Shown here: positions 35,032-43,663 of the stretch, piece by piece
How positions within the stretch are numbered: the first letter of the stretch is position 1
Layout of the letters: each line of letters opens with the position of its first letter
NCBI RefSeq assembly: GCF_008086165.1
Contig: NZ_VSKL01000002.1
Span: forward strand, 124,001-188,000
DNA from: Algorimicrobium algoritergicola
Lineage (GTDB): Bacteria > Bacteroidota > Bacteroidia > Flavobacteriales > Flavobacteriaceae
Reading direction: 5' to 3'
DNA length: 64,000 nt
Made by a program: the position numbers and the translations under genes
The notes under the pieces: model-generated
Told to the model about the DNA's origin: nothing
Database searches by the model: none
What the model saw: the letters and a program-made list of their open reading frames with translations, nothing else

Positions 35032-36045
35032 TTAATTGATTCCTAAACTTTCATTTGTTTTGGCGATGGATTTTGCTCCATCTGTTTCAATTCCAGTTAA
35101 TGCCCTGATTGCATCAATGGTTTCGGGGATTACAATGGCTTGGTTATCGACTACGTAGGCGTAAAAAAGTTCATCTCCCACTACCTTCAGCATATCTTCC
35201 CAAAGGGCTACTTCATACATATCACCCCAAGGTCTGCCCATATCTAAAAACATTTCCTTGATGGTGTTGTTTGAAACTAAACCTTGATCATATTGAATTA
35301 ATTTGATACGACTGGATGTTCTAAAAGCATTCAACACTTCTTCTTTTGAGGCTTGTTTTTTCAATTTCACGTTCCAGTAGTGCATATGGCTCAAAGTTTC
35401 TGGAACTTTCACTGCGACAGTGATGACATCTAAATCGGGATCCACGCTTTTAGCATCCGGGCCTTGATGACTTGGAATATCTCTTTCTGGAAGCATCGTG
35501 TTCATTATTCCGCCGAGATGGCTTTCCCAAGGATCTGTAGCTCTTCTTAAAAGGGTGCCTCTGGCATAATCCAATAAGTCTGCTCTTTTTAAAGCCGTTA
35601 AGGTTCTTAAAATAGAGGTGGTGTTGCAGGAAACCACTCTTGTGGCATCTATATTTATGGCTGATTTGTAATTATTTTCGGCACTGAAGGAATGACCTGT
35701 AGTTTCGTGCTTTTCGCCTCCGTGCAAAATAAATTTGATGTTTAATTCTTTATAAATCGCGACATTTTGAGCTGCAATTTTTTTAGGGGTACAATCCACA
35801 ACAAGATCTGATTTTTCTAAAAGTTCCTGCATATTTCCTTTTACTGAAATACCTTCGGCCTTCATTTTGTCTTTTGCTTCTTGAGTGGCTGCGTAGATAT
35901 CATATTCCTTTCTTACTGCGTTTTGAATGCGCCAATCGCTAATAACATCACACACGCCGGAAAGTTTCATATCGTCTTGTAGATTAATGGCATCCGCCAC
36001 TCTTTTTCCAATGACTCCGTATCCTATAACTGCTATGTTTTTCAT
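35032..36045 (-). CDS. archaeal-type (type II) glyceraldehyde-3-phosphate dehydrogenase
   Basis: The 337-residue product has an N-terminal Rossmann fold (IAVIGYGVIGKRVADAI) and the archaeal GAPDH active site SCNTTSILRTL with Cys at residue 140, then HLGGIMNTMLPERDIPSHQGPDAKSV. Standard bacterial GAPDH has SCTTN near residue 150 and a different chain. Type II enzymes accept NADP as well as NAD. With aldolase and PFK downstream it completes a partial glycolytic set. Acquisition by horizontal transfer at some time is likely. Confidence 0.92.
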   Translation of the reverse strand: MKNIAVIGYGVIGKRVADAINLQDDMKLSGVCDVISDWRIQNAVRKEYDIYAATQEAKDKMKAEGISVKGNMQELLEKSDLVVDCTPKKIAAQNVAIYKELNIKFILHGGEKHETTGHSFSAENNYKSAINIDATRVVSCNTTSILRTLTALKRADLLDYARGTLLRRATDPWESHLGGIMNTMLPERDIPSHQGPDAKSVDPDLDVITVAVKVPETLSHMHYWNVKLKKQASKEEVLNAFRTSSRIKLIQYDQGLVSNNTIKEMFLDMGRPWGDMYEVALWEDMLKVVGDELFYAYVVDNQAIVIPETIDAIRALTGIETDGAKSIAKTNESLGIN

Positions 36046-36115
36046 TTTCTAGTTTATAAATATGTTGTTGAATAAATTATATTTTTCTCTTTTATTCCGA
36101 GTGTTAAACAGGTTT

Positions 36116-36370
36116 CTAACTGCAACAGGATCCTCCTGATTTTTTTTGCATATCGTCACCTTTTGCACCCGTGATACTGTAGCCACCCGCTTTTGCCAAG
36201 GCTTGAATGAGTTGCGCGCTACTGATAGACTCATTTGCTTCAATAACTGCTTGCGGTGGATTCAGACTTACTTCTACCGTTTGTACTCCCTCAATTTGTT
36301 CTAATGTATCTTTGACATTTTTAACACAACCTCCGCAGGTCATTCCTGTAATTTCAATTTGTTGTTTCAT
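36116..36370 (-). CDS. HMA-domain metal chaperone
   Basis: The 84-residue product is a single heavy-metal-associated domain with GMTCGGC (Cys12, Cys15) and a second possible binding tail GGSCCS. HMA chaperones carry Cu(I) or similar soft metals to ATPases and regulators. Its gene lies between the permease and GAPDH genes on the same strand. The CC tail is unusual and may relay metal. Confidence 0.88.
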   Translation of the reverse strand: MKQQIEITGMTCGGCVKNVKDTLEQIEGVQTVEVSLNPPQAVIEANESISSAQLIQALAKAGGYSITGAKGDDMQKKSGGSCCS

Positions 36371-36422
36371 TTTTTTAAATTTTAAATTAATTAATATTAT
36401 TTTCTATTATTTTTGATTTGTC

Positions 36423-37751
36423 CTAGCTCATTCCCATCGGCATATTACCTTCATCGTCTGTATGCGAAATCATAAAAAGACGTTCCGCAACAATTATTAG
36501 AATAATCCCAATCGCTGCAACAATAAGTACCAGAGGATCGTTCAAATATTTTATATAAAGAAAGGCCGTGAGGACTGCAATATCCATTACAATGGCTATT
36601 AGCGGAATGAGAGGGTTAAATTTCACTTCCTTTTTAAGGTGACGATAAAGCCCCCAATGGATAGCTATATCCATAATGAGATAAAAAATAGCTCCTATGG
36701 AAGCAATTCTTGTTAAATCGAACATTACGGTCAGCAAAATAGCCAGTGAAACCGTGAATATGAGGGCAGGATTTTTAAAATTACCCATTCTTTTTAGTGA
36801 TGGTACTTGTTTCATATTGCTTAACATCGCCAACAAACGAGATGCGGAAAACACACTTGCGATAACGCCTGAAAAAGTCGCGATAATCGCAATTGCAATA
36901 GTAATCCAAGAACCCCATTCCCCGAAAACGGGTTTTGCAGCAGCAGCCAAGGCATAATCTTTAGCTTCGATTATTTCTGGAATGCTTAGCCCTCCTGCAA
37001 CAGCCAGTGCCAATGCTACATATATAATGGTGCAGATTAGAATGGAAAACACAATGGACCGTCCAAGGTTTTTGTGTGGATTTTTAATATCTCCACCTTG
37101 ATTCGTGATTGTTGTGAATCCTTTATAGGCGAGTATTGCTAATGCCAATGCGGCTAAAAAACCTAATCCTTTTGGCAAGGCTTCGGTATTTTGAGGGATA
37201 TATTCTCCTGTAATATCTGCAAACCCGGAAACTATTAAGCCTGCAATCGCGAGTAATGCAATACCAGCGACTTTAATAATTGCTGTAAATGTGGCTGTTG
37301 CGCCAATTACTTTATTCCCTAAAATGTTCACGATATAGGCTGTTACCAATAGCAGAATACCAAGAACAGACGCGTAACCTGCAAAATTCTCTGGGAACAG
37401 CCGAAGCGTATAGGCTCCGAAAGTACCCGCCACCAAACTTTCTGAAACTACCATTGATACATACATCAACAATGAAAAAACACCTGTTGTCGTTCCAGGT
37501 CCGTATGATTTATTTAAAAATTTGACGACCCCTCCAGAAGATGGAAAAGCATTTGAAAACTTGACGTAGGAATATGAACTGAAACCCACCACAATGGCAC
37601 CAGCAATAAAGGCAATTGGAAATAAGTCGCCCACCAATTCGGCTATTTGCCCCATAAGAACAAATATGCCAGCGCCAATCATTACGCCTGTACCGAGAGA
37701 TATGGAACCAATTAGTGTAAGCTTATTTTTTTTATCTGTGGTGTTTTTCAT
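36423..37751 (-). CDS. APC-family amino acid permease
   Basis: The 442-residue product has about 12 membrane helices and the APC opening LIGSISLGTGVMIGAGIFVLMGQ (helix 1 unwound GxG region), then ALAILAYKGFTTITNQGGDIKNP, the family's E/K-poor 'GGDIKNP' loop. Substrate is undetermined. It is transcribed in line with the NDH-2 gene upstream (7 bases between). Confidence 0.88.
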   Translation of the reverse strand: MKNTTDKKNKLTLIGSISLGTGVMIGAGIFVLMGQIAELVGDLFPIAFIAGAIVVGFSSYSYVKFSNAFPSSGGVVKFLNKSYGPGTTTGVFSLLMYVSMVVSESLVAGTFGAYTLRLFPENFAGYASVLGILLLVTAYIVNILGNKVIGATATFTAIIKVAGIALLAIAGLIVSGFADITGEYIPQNTEALPKGLGFLAALALAILAYKGFTTITNQGGDIKNPHKNLGRSIVFSILICTIIYVALALAVAGGLSIPEIIEAKDYALAAAAKPVFGEWGSWITIAIAIIATFSGVIASVFSASRLLAMLSNMKQVPSLKRMGNFKNPALIFTVSLAILLTVMFDLTRIASIGAIFYLIMDIAIHWGLYRHLKKEVKFNPLIPLIAIVMDIAVLTAFLYIKYLNDPLVLIVAAIGIILIIVAERLFMISHTDDEGNMPMGMS

Positions 37752-37758
37752 CAGTAAA

Positions 37759-39114
37759 TTAGTTCTTTATATTATTAGTTGATGAATTCGGTTTAAAATT
37801 TCTAATAATCAAACGATTGCTCTTTTCATATGTGAAATAGCTTACCACCCAATTAAAACCCACCATCAATTTGTTTCTGAACCCACTTATAGACATAAGG
37901 TGTACGATAGACCATAGCAACCAGGCGAAATAGCCTGCAAATTTGAATTTACCCAAATCGGCTACTGCCTTGCGTTTTCCTACTGTGGCCAATGAACCTT
38001 TGTCTTTATATTCGAAGGGTTTTATGGGCTTGTTATTTAAAATATTCAGTATTGAATTCCCCAGATATTTTCCTTGTTGAATAGCTGCTTGGGCTACTTG
38101 TGGATGTCCTTTGGGTGTATCTTCAGAAATTAGCGCTGCTATATCACCTATAGCAAAAATGTTTTCGTAACCTTCTACTTTTAAAAATAAGTCTGTTTTT
38201 AAGCGGTTGCCCTTAACCACGTGTTTTTCATCAATGCCTTTTGGGAACTGTCCTTTAACACCAGCCGTCCAGATGAGGTTTTTGGCTAAAATGGTTTTTC
38301 CACTTTTGGTTGTGACTACGGAACCGTCATAATCGCTTACCGATTCATTTAATAGTACCTTTACATCCAAGTCCTTCAAATATTTCAGGGTTTGCGAAGA
38401 TGCCTTTTCAGACATTGTACTTAACAATTCATCAATGGCTTCTATTAAATAAATGTTCATAATGGAAGAAGGGTATTCTGGATAATCCTTGGGAAGAATG
38501 TATTTACAGAATTCAGCTAAAGCCCCTGCCATCTCTACGCCAGCAGGGCCACCACCAACGATGACGAAATTTGTTAAGGCATCACGTTCCTTTTCATCAC
38601 AAGTGATGGCAGCTTGTTCCAAATTTTGAAGCATCATATGTCGGATGTTCAGGGAATCTCGAATGTCTTTCATTCCAAGACTATGGGACTCGACATTATC
38701 CAGCCCAAAAAAATTGGTAGTTGTTCCCGTTGCCAATACAAGATAGTCAAAGTGAAGGCTTCCCTTATTGGTTATAATGGTGTTTGTAGAAGGTTGGATT
38801 TCTTCTACTTCAGCCAAACGAAACAATACATTCTTATATCCATTGATTTGCTTTCGGAATGGAAACACAATACTGTCAGGCTCCAAGGCACTCGTTGCCA
38901 CCTGATAAAATAATGGCTGAAACTGGTGGAAGTTGTTTTTATCAAACAGTACCACCTGCATCTCTTTGTGTTTCAGTTTTTCAACCAATGCCAAACCTGC
39001 AAACCCACCACCTATAATAACAACACGAGGTAAATTAGTATCAGGCAGGCAAATTTCATCTGTTATCTTGCAAGCAGGTTCTGTCATAGTAGTATTTGAA
39101 TGGTTTACGTTCAT
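37759..39114 (-). CDS. ndh: type II NADH:quinone dehydrogenase (NDH-2)
   Basis: The 451-residue flavoprotein has an FAD fold after a short N-terminal extension (RVVIIGGGFAGLALVEKL, residues about 30-47), NFHQFQPLFYQVATSALEPDSI, an NAD fold (FVIVGGGPAGVEMAGALAE) and AIGDIAAL near the end, plus a membrane-associated C-terminus. NDH-2 passes electrons from NADH to quinone without pumping protons. In a metal island it could replace iron-sulfur Complex I, which is sensitive to copper. That role is inferred. Confidence 0.88.
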   Translation of the reverse strand: MNVNHSNTTMTEPACKITDEICLPDTNLPRVVIIGGGFAGLALVEKLKHKEMQVVLFDKNNFHQFQPLFYQVATSALEPDSIVFPFRKQINGYKNVLFRLAEVEEIQPSTNTIITNKGSLHFDYLVLATGTTTNFFGLDNVESHSLGMKDIRDSLNIRHMMLQNLEQAAITCDEKERDALTNFVIVGGGPAGVEMAGALAEFCKYILPKDYPEYPSSIMNIYLIEAIDELLSTMSEKASSQTLKYLKDLDVKVLLNESVSDYDGSVVTTKSGKTILAKNLIWTAGVKGQFPKGIDEKHVVKGNRLKTDLFLKVEGYENIFAIGDIAALISEDTPKGHPQVAQAAIQQGKYLGNSILNILNNKPIKPFEYKDKGSLATVGKRKAVADLGKFKFAGYFAWLLWSIVHLMSISGFRNKLMVGFNWVVSYFTYEKSNRLIIRNFKPNSSTNNIKN

Positions 39115-39130
39115 ATTAATTCTTTTGAAC

Positions 39131-39409
39131 CTATTGTTCCTTTTTTATTTGTGCGTTATAAAATGCTCCAATACAAGCGCCTATAAGCCATCCTAAAATA
39201 AATGTTTGGACAAAGCCAAATAATGCTTCCAATGAGGAAATGTCCATTCTTATAATATTGGTAGTGTCCAGACCGTGTAAGAGACTATTAAAAAAGACAA
39301 TAGATCCTTCTTGTCCCGCAGTAATCATTACAATCATACAGCCCAAATAAATCAAGCTTCCTGTAAGACCGAAGGCAAAACCGAGTTTTTTTACGTTTAA
39401 ACGATGCAT
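39131..39409 (-). CDS. DUF5676 membrane protein
   Basis: The 92-residue product has two membrane helices (about 10-30 and 62-82), and its N-terminal MHRLNVKKLGFAFGLTGSLIYLGCMI matches the DUF5676 pattern. Members occur in copper- and silver-resistance clusters. The function is unknown. It is adjacent to the SHOCT protein and HMA genes on the same strand. Confidence 0.75.
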   Translation of the reverse strand: MHRLNVKKLGFAFGLTGSLIYLGCMIVMITAGQEGSIVFFNSLLHGLDTTNIIRMDISSLEALFGFVQTFILGWLIGACIGAFYNAQIKKEQ

Positions 39410-39426
39410 AATTTTATAATTTAAGG

Positions 39427-39645
39427 TTAGTTGTCCTCGTTTAAAATCTTTTTTGATTCTTCATATTCTTCCTTGGATATTTCGCCTTTTGCATAGCGTT
39501 TTTTAAGAATGTCCAATGGGCTGTCTTTCTTTGTTTTTTGGTAAGGGATATCATAAGGGATAAAGAATATCCAAATAATAATACCTAACCAAATAATCCA
39601 CCATATAAGGTGCATGCCTCCAAAATGTCCGTCGTGTAAATGCAT
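39427..39645 (-). CDS. SHOCT-domain small membrane protein
   Basis: The 72-residue product has a His-rich start (MHLHDGHFGGMH), one membrane helix and a C-terminal SHOCT motif, ILKKRYAKGEISKEEYEESKKIL. SHOCT segments mediate oligomerisation. The His/Met-rich N-terminus may bind copper. Confidence 0.8.
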   Translation of the reverse strand: MHLHDGHFGGMHLIWWIIWLGIIIWIFFIPYDIPYQKTKKDSPLDILKKRYAKGEISKEEYEESKKILNEDN

Positions 39646-39666
39646 AATTAAAATTTTTAGTTGTTA

Positions 39667-39882
39667 TTAATTAATTTCTGTGATTGTATAGCCATTGAGC
39701 GCATCGAGTTGCTTTTGTATTTCGGCAACCGAAAGTGCTTCATTCATCGTAATGAGTGTAGCTCCTTTTGGTGCCAATAAAATTTCAGCCTTATCGATGT
39801 TGAGATGCGATTCCAAGGTTTTCTTTACCCTTGCAACACATCCACCACAACTGATTCCATTTATTTGAAATTTTTGTTTCAT
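39667..39882 (-). CDS. second HMA-domain chaperone
   Basis: The 71-residue product carries GISCGGCVARV (Cys12, Cys15) and the beta-alpha-beta-beta-alpha-beta pattern of HMA proteins. It is a close parallel of the protein at 36116-36370 but lacks its CC tail. The likely job is cytoplasmic Cu(I) or Ag(I) delivery. Confidence 0.85.
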   Translation of the reverse strand: MKQKFQINGISCGGCVARVKKTLESHLNIDKAEILLAPKGATLITMNEALSVAEIQKQLDALNGYTITEIN

Positions 39883-39983
39883 CTGTTTATAATATTTGTT
39901 TTAAAAAAGGGCAGATGGAACATCCAATTAATCATTCCGCTGTGTGTTTAAAAATTAATAATGGATGCTTTATTGTTTTTTTA

Positions 39984-40253
39984 TTAGTGATTATGTCCTT
40001 CTTGTTGATCTTTAGGTTTTGCTGATGGTGTATTTTGACCATTTTTGATTTCATCATTTTGTTTATGTTGTGAATGGTTATGACCACCGTGTCGATGAGA
40101 CCCGTGGGGCATAAAAAGATGAATGCCAAACATAAAAAGGATGAAAATAAATAGTGATGAACCACCTCCTATACCAAATGAGGGCGCTAAAAAGATGAAC
40201 AGTAGTGGTAGACCACAACCGATGACCATCCATATCCAGTGATTATTTTTCAT
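39984..40253 (-). CDS. DUF2933-like His-rich membrane protein
   Basis: The 89-residue product has two hydrophobic segments (about 5-25 and 30-48) and a His-rich tail (HGSHRHGGHNHSQHKQ...EGHNH). DUF2933-type proteins of this kind accompany copper ATPases and Cus systems. The tail probably binds Cu(II)/Ag(I) on the periplasmic side. Confidence 0.7.
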   Translation of the reverse strand: MKNNHWIWMVIGCGLPLLFIFLAPSFGIGGGSSLFIFILFMFGIHLFMPHGSHRHGGHNHSQHKQNDEIKNGQNTPSAKPKDQQEGHNH

Positions 40254-40277
40254 TGTTTTTGATTTTAAAGGTTAAAA

Positions 40278-40757
40278 TTAATGATGCTCGGTATGGTTTT
40301 CTTCAGATGGATTATTCATATCGTTCATCTTATTCATTCCCTGCATATCCATTCCTTTTTCACCCATCATATTTTTACAGGATTCCATACAGTCCTCGCT
40401 CATTATTCCTTTTTCGTGCATCATTTTCATCATAGTCCCCATCATTTTACCGTCGTTCATCATCGTTGCCATCATCGCGTGCATTGCTGTGCTGTCCTTC
40501 ATGATCATTTGCATGTTTTCTCCATGTTTCACGGCACCCATCATCTTGTAGTTGTCCTGCATCATTTTCATGGCATTTTCGTCATTTTGCAAATTTGCCA
40601 TAAATTCTGTCATGTAACTGTCATTCTGGGCAATGGCATTATAAACCTCGCTGCGGGATTCATGCGTTTCCATCAGCGCTAGAGGATTTGTTTCTTGGAT
40701 ACAACTGTTTAAGCTAAAAAGCCCAATTGCGGCTAAAATAATTACTTGTGTTTTCAT
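40278..40757 (-). CDS. Met-rich lipoprotein, probable metal buffer
   Basis: The 159-residue product has a lipoprotein signal (LFSLNSC) and 32 methionines out of 159 residues, clustered as MM and MxxMM pairs, with a His-rich end (ENHTEHH). Met and His clusters bind Cu(I)/Ag(I) in the oxidising periplasm. There is no known domain. It sits among other copper-handling mini-genes. Confidence 0.75.
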   Translation of the reverse strand: MKTQVIILAAIGLFSLNSCIQETNPLALMETHESRSEVYNAIAQNDSYMTEFMANLQNDENAMKMMQDNYKMMGAVKHGENMQMIMKDSTAMHAMMATMMNDGKMMGTMMKMMHEKGIMSEDCMESCKNMMGEKGMDMQGMNKMNDMNNPSEENHTEHH

Positions 40758-40841
40758 CGTATTGTTTTATTTTGTTTTAATCAGGTGTTATTCTGGCTCA
40801 GTACTGCGGTTTTTATACTCGTATATTGACCACTAAGAATG

Positions 40842-41036
40842 TTAAATTTCTTCACAGTTGTTAACCTGATCGGGAGTTTTGCCACAAAACCCACATGGCT
40901 CTCCATTTTTATTAAGCAAAGGGTTTTGGCTTGCACATGTTCCTGCAAACTTGCCACCTTTTTTAGTCCAAAGTTTTATTGCTATTCCTGCAATTCCCAA
41001 TCCTAAAAGTATTAATGTGATTAATATGAGTTTCAT
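40842..41036 (-). CDS. 64-residue membrane-anchored Cys protein
   Basis: One N-terminal helix (LILITLILLGLGIAGIAIKLW) is followed by GTCASQNPLLNKNGEPCGFCGKTPDQVNNC, a four-Cys motif, with CxxC at the centre. I recall this short family as widespread in Flavobacteriia. The Cys cluster could hold a metal or disulfide. The function is unknown. Confidence 0.7.
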   Translation of the reverse strand: MKLILITLILLGLGIAGIAIKLWTKKGGKFAGTCASQNPLLNKNGEPCGFCGKTPDQVNNCEEI

Positions 41037-41103
41037 GGTTTATCTGTTTTTTTTTTGTGATACTACCAAGTTGCGAAAAGGGCAAATGGATAATCCAACC
41101 TAC

Positions 41104-41709
41104 TTATTCACTGATTTTTTTAAGCGTCCATTTGTTATTATTGTTCCTAACCGCAATTAGATTATTAGAAATAAGTTTGGAGGTAATTACAGGAGGCTTT
41201 TTCATTTTCTCTTTGGTAAGGGTAATATGTATAGGTTCTTCTGTTAAATATTGATTTATTTCCCCAGCCTTTTCAATAACCACTTCATAATAGTGATAGT
41301 TCACTATGTTCTTCATCAGTTCATTCATGCCACTACTTTCTTCTTTGACCAATTTTAATGCAACAGCTACATCATTTTTAAAGTTGCTGGCATTCAAGAA
41401 TTGTGGTGTAATGACTGTTTTTCCAGTTTTATCGATATAGCCATAATAGAGCACACCATCTTTATGATGTGCAATTAGACATCTTTCGTTACTGAATATG
41501 GGGTAATTTGCATTGTCTGTTTTGGTCAGTATCAAATCGTTTCGAAAATCAACTATTATTTTGCCATTTTGGTCAATAAAACCCCATTCGTTGTCTTTTT
41601 TAATGGCAGCTACGTCATTGTTAAAAGGGGAGATATATTCTAAACCTTCCAATGTTTGTGCAATTCCGAAAAAAGGAATTAATACTAATGTGATGAGAAA
41701 TTTTTTCAT
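41104..41709 (-). CDS. secreted WG-repeat protein
   Basis: The 201-residue product has a Sec signal (MKKFLITLVLIPFFGIAQ) and at least two WG-type beta repeats (KDNEWGFIDQNGKIIVDF; YYGYIDKTGKTVITPQF). WG repeats form beta-sheet binding surfaces of unknown ligand. It is the nearest gene downstream of the HMA-AraC regulator on this strand, with 70 bases between. Confidence 0.75.
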   Translation of the reverse strand: MKKFLITLVLIPFFGIAQTLEGLEYISPFNNDVAAIKKDNEWGFIDQNGKIIVDFRNDLILTKTDNANYPIFSNERCLIAHHKDGVLYYGYIDKTGKTVITPQFLNASNFKNDVAVALKLVKEESSGMNELMKNIVNYHYYEVVIEKAGEINQYLTEEPIHITLTKEKMKKPPVITSKLISNNLIAVRNNNNKWTLKKISE

Positions 41710-41779
41710 TTTAGTTTGATTTATTTTAATAAAATTAGTGATTGTCTTAAGCTATCATCTGCACAACTTTCGTTGATAT

Positions 41780-42361
41780 TTATATAATTTCATCATAAAA
41801 ATTCCGTTTCCAATTTTCAGCGTTTTTATAATCGGTCATACTCAGACCCACTACTTCTTTAAACTGTCTGGACAAATGGTTGACACTACTATAATCCAAA
41901 ATGTAGCCTATATCAGAAAAGGAATACTGTTTAAGCTGAATGAGTTCTTTTACCTTTTCAATCTTTAGTTTTATAAAGTATTTCTCGATGGTGGTTTTTT
42001 CATTGGTAGAAAAAAGCTTGCTCAATTGTTTATAATCCTTATGAAGACTGGATGCTAATAGTTCGGATGTTTTTAACTTTATATGTAATGGCAAGTCTTG
42101 CAATTGTTCAATTAGAATAATCTTGATTCTCTCTACAAGCATTTCTTCTTCGTTCTCAACGATTTCAAAATCATTGGCGTGAAGTACTGTTGTTACAGCA
42201 TGGATAATTTCATCGTTGGTTTTTTTTGGTGCTTCTACCAATAATCTTCCCAATTCTAATGAAAGTATCTTTACTTCAAGTTGTTGCAATTCTTGCTGAA
42301 TTACTTTTAAGCAGCGATTACAGACCATATTCTTAATCCAAAATTCTTTTGGTTTGCTCAT
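41780..42361 (-). CDS. HMA-AraC fusion regulator
   Basis: The 193-residue product begins with an HMA-like domain (FWIKNMVCNRCLKVI, Cys14 and Cys17, to about residue 70) followed by an AraC-type double helix-turn-helix: KLKIEKVKELIQLKQYSFSDIGYILDYSSVNHLSRQFKEVVGLSMTDYK (about 130-180). AraC regulators normally carry a sugar- or peptide-sensing N-terminus; here a soft-metal binding fold takes that place, implying direct metal sensing. It heads the copper mini-gene run. A paralogue with the same architecture is at 56763-57329. Confidence 0.85.
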   Translation of the reverse strand: MSKPKEFWIKNMVCNRCLKVIQQELQQLEVKILSLELGRLLVEAPKKTNDEIIHAVTTVLHANDFEIVENEEEMLVERIKIILIEQLQDLPLHIKLKTSELLASSLHKDYKQLSKLFSTNEKTTIEKYFIKLKIEKVKELIQLKQYSFSDIGYILDYSSVNHLSRQFKEVVGLSMTDYKNAENWKRNFYDEII

Positions 42362-42532
42362 AGTATATAATGTATTTGCATTGAATTTTAACTCAATGGT
42401 TTGAAAGGTGAAGACCTAACAGGTTTAATGGTGTAAGATGTTGTTGAGAATAGGTTACAACAAATGTCAGCCAGAAGTGAAAACTTGGCTATAAGAGGTA
42501 TTGCAGATTAAAGTTAATCTACGATGTAGATT

Positions 42533-42955
42533 CTAAATTAGAAAGGTCTCGTTGAGAATAATTATATCTGTAGAAAGCAATGGTGGCCTGTAGGCTCTAA
42601 AGGAGATTGCGTTTTCATCTAATCCCTTAAAAAGATTTATATAAGAATAGACGAAAGTGTTTAAGAAAACGATTGTTTCGGTTTCGAGTATTGTATTGGA
42701 CTTTTTGAATGTATCATCTCCTTCTTTAACAATGCTCTGATTATCGCAGCAGTCTTTCTCTTGAATAGAAGAACATTGCTTGAGATTATCATCTTTTTTT
42801 TGCACAATATCCATACAAGATTCCGCTTTGCTAAAAAAAGCGATATCCACCAATTTATTACAACAAAAGTGCATATCCACCGCAAAGGAAGAAGTAGAAA
42901 ACAGTATTGATACTGCTAAAAAGAAGGATAATATTTTAGAAAAAAATGATTTCAC
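42533..42955 (-). CDS. HYC_CC_PP family exported protein
   Basis: The 140-residue product has a signal peptide, then HFCCNK in place of HYCGD, a QEKDCCDNQ CC pair at about residue 70 and a RAYRPPLLS PP motif near the C-terminus, with SYINLF and ILNETFLI in between and at the end. This order (HYC, CC, PP) defines a Bacteroidota family found next to metal-efflux genes. The conserved Cys/His suggest periplasmic metal binding. It is head-to-head with its paralogue at 43247-43663. Confidence 0.8.
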   Translation of the reverse strand: MKSFFSKILSFFLAVSILFSTSSFAVDMHFCCNKLVDIAFFSKAESCMDIVQKKDDNLKQCSSIQEKDCCDNQSIVKEGDDTFKKSNTILETETIVFLNTFVYSYINLFKGLDENAISFRAYRPPLLSTDIIILNETFLI

Positions 42956-43246
42956 GCTTAAATGTAGTCAAATTTTGTTTAACATTTGATTTTTAGTAAC
43001 TATATGATTTTTTCATACAATTAATTAATTATCAGATTTTTATGTTTAAAATAATAGAAATGTGCTTTACAAAGATAATGAATAAAGTTCAACAAGAATA
43101 TGATTTTCATCATATAAAATAAAATGTAATCTTTTTATTTGTACATAATATTTACGCTTTTTAAAGTGCAAATTAAATCTCGATGAATCAAAAAGAAATG
43201 TTAAATAAATAGAATGTTATAAATTTTTTCTAACTTTGCAGTACTA
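42956..43246. promoter_or_regulatory. divergent promoter region between HYC_CC_PP paralogues
   Basis: This AT-rich 291-base spacer drives both genes. For the plus strand a TAACTTTG (43231-43238) matches the Bacteroidota TAnnTTTG element only 8 bases before the start codon, giving an almost leaderless mRNA. The minus-strand promoter was not fixed. Confidence 0.45.
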
Positions 43247-43663
43247 ATGAAGGAATTTTTTCATAAAATATCATCCATTTGTATGGCACTTATTGTGCTT
43301 CTATCAACAGTTTCATTTACTGTTGATAGTCACTATTGTGGTGATACGTTAGTGGATTCTTCTTTATTTGGTCACGTTGAAACTTGCGGAATGGAAGTTC
43401 AACAACAATTGCCTTCATCAGAGTGTGATATCAGCAAAGACGATTGTTGTAGTGATGAACAATTTATTGTTGAAGGCCAAGATACTATAAAAACGTCGTT
43501 TGATAAATTGAATAAAGATCAACAATTGTTTGTTGCCGCGTTTATTCACAGTTATATAAATCTGTTTTTTGAATCTCAAACAGATATAAACTCTTATAGA
43601 GATTACACACCTCCTCTTTTGGTCAAGGATATTCAAATTCTAGACCAAACTTTCCTTATTTGA
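43247..43663 (+). CDS. HYC_CC_PP family exported protein
   Basis: The 138-residue product has a signal peptide and the complete motif set: SHYCGDTLVD (about residue 30), DDCCSDEQF (about 67) and YTPPLLVKD (about 123). It closely parallels the protein at 42533-42955 (shared SYINLFF, ...TFLI end). It immediately precedes cusA, so periplasmic copper/silver handling for the Cus pump is likely. Its transcription start appears to lie just upstream of the ATG. Confidence 0.85.
   Translation: MKEFFHKISSICMALIVLLSTVSFTVDSHYCGDTLVDSSLFGHVETCGMEVQQQLPSSECDISKDDCCSDEQFIVEGQDTIKTSFDKLNKDQQLFVAAFIHSYINLFFESQTDINSYRDYTPPLLVKDIQILDQTFLI

Noticed and set aside
36049-36243. 64-codon frame overlapping the HMA chaperone
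   Set aside because: Other-frame shadow of a clear CxxC HMA gene.
39932-40165. 77-codon minus-strand frame overlapping the His-rich DUF2933-like gene
   Set aside because: It is an alternative frame of a gene with a convincing helix-plus-His-tail layout.
40281-40682. 133-codon plus-strand frame rich in His and Phe
   Set aside because: It is the exact antisense of the Met-rich lipoprotein gene; CAT/ATG complementarity makes His from Met. No independent support.
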